DNA from: Synechococcus sp. Nb3U1
Lineage (GTDB): Bacteria; Cyanobacteriota; Cyanobacteriia; Thermostichales; Thermostichaceae
Reading direction: 5' to 3'
Length of the DNA stretch: 64,000 bases
Assembly (NCBI RefSeq): GCF_021533835.1
Contig: NZ_JAKFYQ010000003.1
Span: 124,001 to 188,000, forward strand
The position numbers and the translations under genes were made by a program. Below are positions 54,544 through 61,224 of the stretch, one piece after another. Each line of letters opens with the position of its first letter. Positions within the stretch are counted from its first letter, which is position 1. The notes below the pieces were generated by a model. It was not told the origin of the DNA. It made no database searches and saw nothing but the letters and a program-made list of their open reading frames with translations.

Positions 54544-56100
54544 CTAATCCTCTGTCAAGCTCGAGACCGGGTCTGCAACCTCTTCAGGGGGGGTGGCCGC
54601 TCTTCTGCGGGAGAATTGCAACCTAGCAAAATCGTGATCGTCGGGGCGCACCGTCAGGATCAACAGGTTGTAAACCGCCCAAAGCAAGCCAAGTACAAAC
54701 CCAGCCCAAGCGGGATCCCAAGAGCCCAAAAGACGAACGGATCCCACCCCGATGGCCAAGAGGGTGAGCAGAATGGCCAAGGCTTGCGGCCCTAACGACA
54801 ATTGTGACGGCTTTTCTGGATCGGGGATCACCCCTTGCAGCGATTGCACCAGAGCCTGAATGGACTGAAAAAACTGGCTGCCCGTCTGTCGTTCCGACTG
54901 CCAAGCGGCTCTCCAAAGAGAGGGAGGGAAAGCAAGGAACCAACTGAAACGACCCAGTAACACATAGGGTAAGAACCACGCGAAGAATTCTCCGTCAAAT
55001 GCAGGTACAGGTGTCCAGCCTGTCCACAGATAAGCTATCGGCACCGCCAGATAGGCGATCTCCGCCACCCCGCCCGCGCCCCAGAGGGTCAGCCATAGGT
55101 ATTGAAACTGCTGCTGCTGGCTGGTTTGCCCTCTCCAAAAGGGGTTTTCCTTGAGGGCAGAAAACAAAGCCAAGAGAGCAATGCGTCGATTGCGCAGGGG
55201 TAGTAGAGCTCCTGTCACCTGGGTTTCTCTCACCAAATGGGATACCCACCCCTGCCGATGAAGCTGACACCCCAATCGCACCGGTTTGCAAGAGTCTAGG
55301 TCGGGGATCCCTTCCAGGGCTTGCCGCCGTATTAAGCAGCCGGATCCCAACAATGGTGCTGCCTGGTAACCTCGGGATCCCACTGCCAAAACCTGCTGCA
55401 ACGGGTGAACAGCCCTTGGCTGGCCGAGGGTGCGCAGCATCACCTGTACAAAGCCCGTGCGGTTGGCGATGGGAGCACGCTCCGGTGAGTCGTAAAAGAG
55501 AGGCAAGGCTTGAAACAGCAAGCTTGGATCGGGAAACTGGCCCGGATCCAAGAGCAGAAAATAGTCTCCTTTTACCCGCCCCAACTGCAGAACGTAGGCC
55601 AAGGGATCCACCGCTGGATTTGGACAAGCCCAATACTCGCAGGGAACAGCCCGAGCTACCTTGGCCATCGCCTCATCTTCGGCCAGATCGACCACGTGAA
55701 CGAACAGCCGATCCCACGGGTAATTCAGGCGCAGAGCTGCCAGTGCCGTTTGTCGAGTTGCCTCCACAGAATCCCAGCGGCGCATCACCAGCACATCCAC
55801 CCGCGGCATCTGGAAGAATGCTTGTTGAAACACCTCTGGCACAGGCAGATGACTTAACTGATGGAGAAAGCGACTCAAGAAAAAAGCAACAGCCGCTAAC
55901 CAGACGAACAGCTCCGCACACCAAAAGAGAAAGGATCCGAAACCCGTCAATCCTGCCGTTAGCCGCCAAAAGAGATACATCACCCCAGCAATGAGGTGAA
56001 GCAGACCTACAGAACGAAACAGATGCACCCGCATCGGCCCCAAATCTCGCACAATCCTGTTGTACTGACCTGCTTGACCTGTAGAGATTCCCACTCCCAC
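54544..56100 (-). CDS. Degenerate GT2 (cellulose-synthase-like) membrane protein
   Basis: The 518-residue protein has two N-terminal spans, a GT2-like domain and several C-terminal spans, like BcsA-type synthases. But the catalytic motifs are altered: where the DxD-type site is expected the sequence is YFLLLDPGQFPDPSLL, and no QxxRW is found in the place after LGSGCLIRRQALEG. It may be a non-catalytic relative. The start is uncertain (GTG 56100 or ATG 56034). Confidence 0.7.
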   Translation of the reverse strand: MGVGISTGQAGQYNRIVRDLGPMRVHLFRSVGLLHLIAGVMYLFWRLTAGLTGFGSFLFWCAELFVWLAAVAFFLSRFLHQLSHLPVPEVFQQAFFQMPRVDVLVMRRWDSVEATRQTALAALRLNYPWDRLFVHVVDLAEDEAMAKVARAVPCEYWACPNPAVDPLAYVLQLGRVKGDYFLLLDPGQFPDPSLLFQALPLFYDSPERAPIANRTGFVQVMLRTLGQPRAVHPLQQVLAVGSRGYQAAPLLGSGCLIRRQALEGIPDLDSCKPVRLGCQLHRQGWVSHLVRETQVTGALLPLRNRRIALLALFSALKENPFWRGQTSQQQQFQYLWLTLWGAGGVAEIAYLAVPIAYLWTGWTPVPAFDGEFFAWFLPYVLLGRFSWFLAFPPSLWRAAWQSERQTGSQFFQSIQALVQSLQGVIPDPEKPSQLSLGPQALAILLTLLAIGVGSVRLLGSWDPAWAGFVLGLLWAVYNLLILTVRPDDHDFARLQFSRRRAATPPEEVADPVSSLTED

Positions 56101-56123
56101 TTTTTTGGTTCAGCACTGGGGAC

Positions 56124-56189
56124 AGGAGATACCCAGGAGATACTTCATTCTGAAGTATCTCCACATGACCTGAAACATAACCTGAAACA
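56124..56189. repeat. Hairpin and tandem doublets between rpmA and the GT2-like gene
   Basis: AGGAGATACCC / AGGAGATACTT (56124-56145) is an 11-bp doublet. GGAGATACTTC (56136-56146) and GAAGTATCTCC (56152-56162) form a perfect 11-bp stem with a five-base loop. TGACCTGAAACA / TAACCTGAAACA (56166-56189) is a further doublet. On the minus strand the hairpin is about 50 bases after the rpmA stop, without a T run, so it could be an operator or processed 3' end rather than a simple terminator. Confidence 0.7.
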
Positions 56190-56213
56190 GAGGAAAACCA
56201 CCTCCCCCACAGC

Positions 56214-56483
56214 TCACTCAACAGCAGCCTCAGCCGGATAGACGCTGACTTTCTGCCGACGCTTGCCGTAGCGCTCAAAGGTAACAATGCCACTCACCAC
56301 AGAAAACAGAGTGTCATCCCCACCGATGCGTACATTGGTTCCAGGGTGAAACTTGGTTCCCCGCTGCCGCACCAAAATATGGCCAGGATGAACCAGCTCA
56401 CCCCCGTAGCGCTTTACCCCTAGCCGTTTGGCATTGGAGTCACGACCGTTGCGGGTACTGCCTGTTCCTTTCTTGTGAGCCAT
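56214..56483 (-). CDS. rpmA: Ribosomal protein bL27
   Basis: The 89-residue protein of the large subunit has the standard start [24 protein letters not shown] and the [15 protein letters not shown] block. It follows rplU on the minus strand, the usual pair. Confidence 0.97.
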   Translation of the reverse strand: MAHKKGTGSTRNGRDSNAKRLGVKRYGGELVHPGHILVRQRGTKFHPGTNVRIGGDDTLFSVVSGIVTFERYGKRRQKVSVYPAEAAVE

Positions 56484-56573
56484 AATGCCTCCTAATGCAA
56501 CTGTGTCTTACAGGTTCACTGGAAATCAGAGGAAATTAAACGAAATCAACATCGTGTGTGCGAAGTCTGGAGC

Positions 56574-56981
56574 TCATTCCCCATCCTCAGGGATCCCTGC
56601 TACTTCCCCTTCCACAGAGGTTGTCGGTTCTGCCGTGGGTTCTTCCGTCGCCAAAGAAACCCCATTCAGCTCAATAGACTCGATCAACACCCGGGTCAGT
56701 TCTTGCCGATGTCCCTTTTTCTTGCGGGTCTTTTTTTTCGGCTTCATTTTGTAAACGATGACTTTGGTGCCGCGCCGATGGTGCAAGATCCGAGCTTTGA
56801 CAACTGCCTCCGAGACATAGGGATGTCCCAAAGTCACCTGCCCCTCATGGTTCACCAGCAACACCTGAGACAAATCCAAAGCGCTATCTTCGTCAGTCTC
56901 GGGTAAGCGCTCTATATCGTAAAAACGCCCTGGCTCAACCCAAAGCTGCTTGCCACCGGTTTCGACAATCGCATAAGTCAT
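56574..56981 (-). CDS. rplU: Ribosomal protein bL21
   Basis: The core (MTYAIVETGGKQLWVEPGRFYDIERL to VYKMKPKKKTRKKKGHRQELTRVLIESI) is standard bL21. A C-terminal extension of about 30 acidic residues (ATEEPTAEPTTSVEGEVAGIPEDGE in parts) goes beyond the roughly 103 residues of E. coli. It is first in the rplU-rpmA pair. Confidence 0.96.
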   Translation of the reverse strand: MTYAIVETGGKQLWVEPGRFYDIERLPETDEDSALDLSQVLLVNHEGQVTLGHPYVSEAVVKARILHHRRGTKVIVYKMKPKKKTRKKKGHRQELTRVLIESIELNGVSLATEEPTAEPTTSVEGEVAGIPEDGE

Positions 56982-57152
56982 GGTTTCTCCTCGCCGTACA
57001 GGTGCCCACTTGCGGGTCTTGGAACCTGATCCGAGCGTTTACAGCGATCTCTAATGCTAACGGAAAGGTGGATGCCCTGTCACTCCATCTTTGGTTTTTG
57101 GACAGCCACCAAGCTGCGCTAAGCTGTGGAGGTTAGTTAGCCCACTTGAGTC

Positions 57153-57338
57153 ATGGATGCAGCTGAAATTGCCGCTTTGAAAGACCGCATCAAACTGATC
57201 CGGGAGCGCCGACCGACGGTGGCTAAGCTTTTGGAAAAACCCAATCTGGGTAGTTTGCGCGTGGATGTCAACCAAGCCCTAGAAGAGATTGACGAGTTGC
57301 TCTATGAGTTCGACCAAACCTTCGGCGCTGAAAGCTAG
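57153..57338 (+). CDS. Small helical cyanobacterial protein, 61 residues
   Basis: The product is acidic, helical and soluble (AALKDRIKLIRERRPTVAKLLEKP ... EEIDELLYEFDQTF). I recall similar short proteins in cyanobacteria without a function. It is convergent with the peroxiredoxin gene, whose stop overlaps it by four bases. Confidence 0.75.
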   Translation: MDAAEIAALKDRIKLIRERRPTVAKLLEKPNLGSLRVDVNQALEEIDELLYEFDQTFGAES

Positions 57339-57889
57339 CCGTTGATGAGCTGTTGCAGTTGCGCCAGTACCTCAGCGCTATGACGAGAGGGATGCACGAT
57401 GGGGTCAATCTCCCGCAGGATCCCTTCTCGGTCAATTAAGAATGTGTTGCGCAGGGCCACATCCCCCATCCACGAGCCATAGGCTTGGCTAACCTGACCA
57501 TTTGGATCCGACAGCAATGGGAACTGTAGTCCCTCTGCCGAACAGAACCGTTCGTGGGAGTCTACCGAGTCGGCACTGATGCCCACAATTTGTGCCCCCA
57601 TCGCCCGGAACTTGGGCAGATCCTGCTGAAAGCGGCGGGCTTCGATGGTGCAACCTGAGGTGAAATCGCGGGGGTAAAAGTACAAAACTACCCAGTCTCC
57701 CCGAAAATCTGCCAGATGACGTAACCGCCCCGTTTGATCCGCCAACTCGAACTCGGGTGCAGGGAAGCCGATTTGAGGCAAAGGGGTGGTTCCCCACTGA
57801 GCCCAGGCAGGTTGAACAACACCGAGACCCACGAGCAACCCAACAAGGCTCAACCACCGCCAAATCATGCGCCACCCTTTGACTATCAC
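57335..57889 (-). CDS. bcp: Exported peroxiredoxin Q/BCP
   Basis: This 184-residue thiol peroxidase has a signal peptide (LSLVGLLVGLGVVQPAWA), so it acts in the periplasm or thylakoid lumen. The peroxidatic Cys is C80 in YPRDFTSGCTIE. The resolving Cys that many BCP proteins have five residues later is Arg (TIEARRF), so it is either 1-Cys or uses C at the later FCSAEG. Family blocks GVSADSVDSHERF-like (GISADSVDSHERF) support the assignment. Confidence 0.9.
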   Translation of the reverse strand: MIVKGWRMIWRWLSLVGLLVGLGVVQPAWAQWGTTPLPQIGFPAPEFELADQTGRLRHLADFRGDWVVLYFYPRDFTSGCTIEARRFQQDLPKFRAMGAQIVGISADSVDSHERFCSAEGLQFPLLSDPNGQVSQAYGSWMGDVALRNTFLIDREGILREIDPIVHPSRHSAEVLAQLQQLING

Positions 57890-57945
57890 CTGAACACCTC
57901 TTTGGGGAATCTTCTATCTAGTTTACATAACTTTACGATGTTGAT

Positions 57946-58476
57946 TCAGGACAGCCACTTACAGAGCAACAATTGGGGGGACACCCCCAGCCACCGCCAC
58001 AGTCGGTCGGTGCGCTCGATCGGGGTGTAACGAAGTTGGGAATACAGTTGCCGGGCGGGAAGATTGTCTTCTAAAACGTGCAGATGTAAACGGCGATAGC
58101 CCCACACCTGAACCACCCCTTCAGCGCTGAGCAAAAGCTGACGAGCTATCCCTCGCCGCCGCCAACGGGGCAATACCGCCAAATTGGAAAGGTAAGGGTA
58201 CTTCCCATGGGCCATGACTCGCAGGGAGATTTCTACGATGCCCACCACACGGGATCCGACCGAAGCCGCCAAACAGCAGTAGTAGGGATCCCTTGAGCCC
58301 AGACGCAAGCGCAAATCCTCGCGAATGCCCAGCTTGCGAATTCGGTAGATCCAGCGTTGCAGCCCTTGGGGTGGATGGAAAACCTGAGTGAGCACCTCCG
58401 CCAACGGCTCCAAATCACTCGGTGCAGCCGGATAAACCACAAGAGAAGGTAACACAGACTGGGAAGAGGCACTCAA
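57946..58476 (-). CDS. GNAT family N-acetyltransferase
   Basis: The 176-residue protein has the acetyl-CoA binding motif VLPRWRRRGIARQLL with the R-x-x-G-x-A loop, preceded by strands VGSRVVGIVEISLRV and ending with LHVLEDNLPARQLYSQLRY. It may be of the RimI kind, but the substrate is unknown. Confidence 0.88.
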   Translation of the reverse strand: MSASSQSVLPSLVVYPAAPSDLEPLAEVLTQVFHPPQGLQRWIYRIRKLGIREDLRLRLGSRDPYYCCLAASVGSRVVGIVEISLRVMAHGKYPYLSNLAVLPRWRRRGIARQLLLSAEGVVQVWGYRRLHLHVLEDNLPARQLYSQLRYTPIERTDRLWRWLGVSPQLLLCKWLS

Positions 58477-58815
58477 TCATCAACCCTATGCATCTTCTTA
58501 TTCTCGCAAACAACCCGCCAACAATCCCACAAACAATTAAGTGGCGACAATCCAAACGGGGCCGCCACTTGCTTGATAGACTTTGACCAGTCTGAGATTA
58601 TCAATAGAACTCAAACTCAAGGAGAAAAACCTCCCGACATGATGCGAACTAACCGCATCCAGGTTTTATTTAGTTTTTCTAGCCCGGAACTGCTCCAAAT
58701 GATCCAAATGAATTGGCTCAACTATTTAGCCGATAAACAATAGTCTGGCGAACTCAGTCTCTGGCCTAATGCTTATGAGCACTGGTTTCTGATGCCAGAA
58801 GCCAAGATCTAAGGC
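58477..58815. other. Gene-poor stretch with an interrupted micro-frame
   Basis: An ATG at 58639 with AAGGAG upstream opens a 34-codon frame (MMRTNRIQVLFSFSSPELLQ and 14 more residues) ended by TAG at 58741-58743. The same frame continues for 22 more sense codons to TAA at 58812. This could be a small gene broken by one amber codon, or chance. Confidence 0.3.
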
Positions 58816-58974
58816 TTACGATGAACTCTCTAAATCGCTAACGTGACAGGCTGAGCCATCGATGCGATAGATATCATCTGTGATCGGTTGGTAACCGACC
58901 TCGACCAGATCTGACTTGGCAGGAGTAAACACGCGGATAATTGCTCTAGCAATCTTTGAGAGAAAGGCAAACAT
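58816..58974 (-). CDS. Micro-protein of 52 residues with strong ribosome binding site
   Basis: An ATG at 58974 is preceded by GAGGAGG at five to six bases, one of the best ribosome binding sites in the window. The product has an amphipathic, basic N-terminal helix (MFAFLSKIARAIIRVFTPAK) and an acidic C terminus ending GSACHVSDLESSS. I do not recognise it. It is isolated in the gene-poor stretch. Confidence 0.55.
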   Translation of the reverse strand: MFAFLSKIARAIIRVFTPAKSDLVEVGYQPITDDIYRIDGSACHVSDLESSS

Positions 58975-59602
58975 AGAAACCTCCTCAAGACGAGAGTGGA
59001 ACCATGAATTGCTAAAGCCCGCAGCTCTTAACCACACTGAACACAGATCCCGATTCACCAGAGTCTGCAGGTTGAGGGCACCTGAACCCGATCATGGGCT
59101 TCCCAATTGTTAATCGATCATGAATGGAGACTCGAAATAGTCGCTTGAGTTTACTGAACTGGCACAACCGCTTGTCATCGCTTGTCAGCTATAGAATGGA
59201 GCGATCTCTTGTCCAAAGCGGCTCACTGCAACAAACCCCGCTGCTATCTGATTTAACTCCCATGTCCTATTTACAGGAAAACCTGTGCAAGTACCAGATG
59301 CCCTGGTTGGCGAGACAGTCACGTTCTGGAAAAGTCTGTCGTAGTAACGGATCGGAAGTTTGGATCAAAGCGTTGGCCGACAGAGAATTTTGGATTTGAC
59401 CAAAGCGCAGAGTGATGTCTCGCGTTTGAAATGAAGCTGAGATATTATCCCCCTTCCTTGAATCACCACATCTCTACTTTAACCTGCGGCTAACCTCTGT
59501 ACAACGCCTGGCAACTGTTCTTAATAAGCCAGATCATTCCTTTAATTTGCCTTTTTATCTTGTTTCATTTAGAGGTTTCATCTCCTTTTAAGGTGAGACA
59601 AA

Positions 59603-59647
59603 GCTGTTTTGCCCAGCAAAAGTAGCCTGTTTTCCTTGGGGAAAACA
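59603..59647. other. Two adjacent small hairpins
   Basis: TTTTGC / GCAAAA with loop CCA (59607-59621, extended by GCT/AGC) is followed by TGTTTTCC / GGAAAACA with loop TTGG (59628-59647). Neither has a T run behind it. They may mark a small RNA or an untranslated region. Confidence 0.4.
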
Positions 59648-59707
59648 AGCCGACTGCAACACAAATTTGAGCAAAATACAGGAGCCTTCTTAACCTCTTC
59701 CTTGGCC

Positions 59708-59787
59708 CTAGATGACTTGCTAGATGACTTATCCGCTAGAAGATAACTAGAAGATGTCTTTGCACTTGTCTTTGTATTTATCTTAGG
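59708..59787. repeat. Ladder of 11-12-bp doublets
   Basis: In order: CTAGATGACTTG, CTAGATGACTTA, spacer TCCG, CTAGAAGATAA, CTAGAAGATGT, CTTTGCACTTGT, CTTTGTATTTAT, CTTAGG. Three separate doublets stand head to tail, each unit beginning with CT. Confidence 0.85.
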
Positions 59788-59830
59788 AAATGAGTCCCCT
59801 CCCCTGTCCAGCCCGGAGGTTAAGAAAACC

Positions 59831-60547
59831 TTAATTCCGTTGCCGTGAGCGCAGAATCAGTAAGGAAAAATAGGGTGGTTGGTAATCGGCGAGCCCCTCT
59901 AGGGTGGGAAAAAGAGCTTGTTGAGGCCATCCGGCCCAAACCACTAAGCTTGCCTGATCTAGCCAGGACTTTTCTGCGAGCCACTGCCAAACCTGCGGGT
60001 AAACAGGGGCCACTTTCATGAGCACCACCACCTCTGCCCAGGCGCACGCCTGCTCCAAGTCGCTGAGGGCAAACATGGCAGGCAAAATCGCCAATTTCTC
60101 GGATCCCATCACCAATGGGGATCCCAACAGGGCGGCGGCAGCTAGAGGAGAAGATACCCCTGGAATCGCCTGAACAGATAAGTTCGGGATCCGCTCTCGC
60201 AGGGCCTGGGCGACATAGGCGAAGGTGCTGTAGAGGCCGACATCCCCCGCACAGACAAAAGCGACATCTTCTCCTTGTTCTAGGGGTGGGGCCAGTTGCT
60301 CGGCAGCAGCCATCCAGGCAGCTTGTAACTGAGCCGAGTGGGTGACAAAGGGCAGGTGGAGGGAGAGCAGGGTTTGTTCCGGTTGCAGCCATGAGCGAAC
60401 AATTTGAAAAGCTAGGCCCGGCTGACCGGCGGCACCTTGCGGGCAGGCCAACCATTTCACGGAGCGGAGGAGTTTGGCTCCTTTAACCGTAAGCCAATCG
60501 GGATCCCCAGCTCCAGCGCTAATGCCCCAAAAAGTTCCCAGTCCCAT
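59831..60547 (-). CDS. cobI: Precorrin-2 C20-methyltransferase
   Basis: The 238-residue SAM-dependent enzyme methylates C20 of precorrin-2 (or the cobalt form, CbiL) in corrin ring synthesis. The N terminus GTFWGISAGAGDPDWLTVKG, the GEDVAFVCAGDVGLYSTF block and VQAIPGVSSPLAAAALLG are diagnostic. The STAS gene lies about 30 bases upstream on the same strand. Confidence 0.92.
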   Translation of the reverse strand: MGLGTFWGISAGAGDPDWLTVKGAKLLRSVKWLACPQGAAGQPGLAFQIVRSWLQPEQTLLSLHLPFVTHSAQLQAAWMAAAEQLAPPLEQGEDVAFVCAGDVGLYSTFAYVAQALRERIPNLSVQAIPGVSSPLAAAALLGSPLVMGSEKLAILPAMFALSDLEQACAWAEVVVLMKVAPVYPQVWQWLAEKSWLDQASLVVWAGWPQQALFPTLEGLADYQPPYFSLLILRSRQRN

Positions 60548-60579
60548 CCCCGCTTCAACAACCTAAGGGAATAGCAAAC

Positions 60580-60972
60580 TTAGGCAGGCTCTGCATTGTC
60601 GGTGCCTGCTGCGGTCAGGTGGTCTAGGGCTTCTTGTAGAGAGCTGCGCAACGAGAGGAACTTCTCCAATCGCACCAGTTTCACGGTTTGGGTGACGCGG
60701 GCATTACTCACCACCTGGAAAATACCGGAGTGGCTCTGCACTAGCTTGGCCAACTGTACCAAAGCACCCACACCGGAGCTATCCACAAAGTCGATCCCTG
60801 TCAAATCCAAGATGATGTTGGGGGATCCCTCTTCCAAATACTTGGTGACGACTTTACGAAAGATGGGTTCAGAAAAGGCATCCAGAAGGCCGGTCAGGTG
60901 AAAGACCTGGCAGTTTTCCAGTGCTTCGTGGCTGCCGCGTAAACTGACCGTTAAAGACAGTGGTTCCGGAAT
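60580..60972 (-). CDS. STAS domain protein with apparent ATT start
   Basis: This is an anti-sigma-factor-antagonist-like protein of about 130 residues with the STAS core ILDLTGIDFVDSSGVGALVQLAK (phosphorylatable Ser in DSSG). Cyanobacterial relatives start with the strand LSLTVSLRG, which here lies upstream of every ATG, GTG or TTG in frame. The only suitable initiation site is ATT at 60972, with AAGGAG (60980-60985) exactly seven bases upstream. The frame above ATT is open to a stop at about 61050 but has no standard start. Using TTG at 60837 would cut off 45 residues of the domain. Confidence 0.8.
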   Translation of the reverse strand: MPEPLSLTVSLRGSHEALENCQVFHLTGLLDAFSEPIFRKVVTKYLEEGSPNIILDLTGIDFVDSSGVGALVQLAKLVQSHSGIFQVVSNARVTQTVKLVRLEKFLSLRSSLQEALDHLTAAGTDNAEPA

Positions 60973-61224
60973 GGCTCTTCTCCTTTTAATAATCTCGACA
61001 GAGGGGTACGCTCTGGATCCCGGCTGTGCAGGCCGGATCTCCGGCGTGGTGATAGCTTAACATCCTGCTTCACCTAAATTATCGCCACAAGTGGCATTCT
61101 GTTTTCCCTTCGGCCCCGTGGCAAGCCCAGAGTCCTTGAGTAGGATGGGAGCAACTTGTGTTGCGCAACAGTAACACAGATAGAGTTGCCGGATTGGAAT
61201 AGAGACCTTATGTAGGATCCCCGT

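Larger units (their letters stand above)
58975..59830. other. Long AT-rich spacer with hairpins and tandem doublets
   Basis: No gene is supported here. It holds a 10-bp doublet (CGCTTGTCAT / CGCTTGTCAG, 59169-59188), two adjacent hairpins at 59603-59647 and a ladder of short repeats at 59708-59787. A 91-codon plus-strand frame at 59124-59399 lacks any support. Confidence 0.5.

Noticed and set aside
59124-59399. 91-codon plus-strand frame in the long spacer
   Set aside because: No ribosome binding site and low-quality product; it spans one of the tandem doublets.
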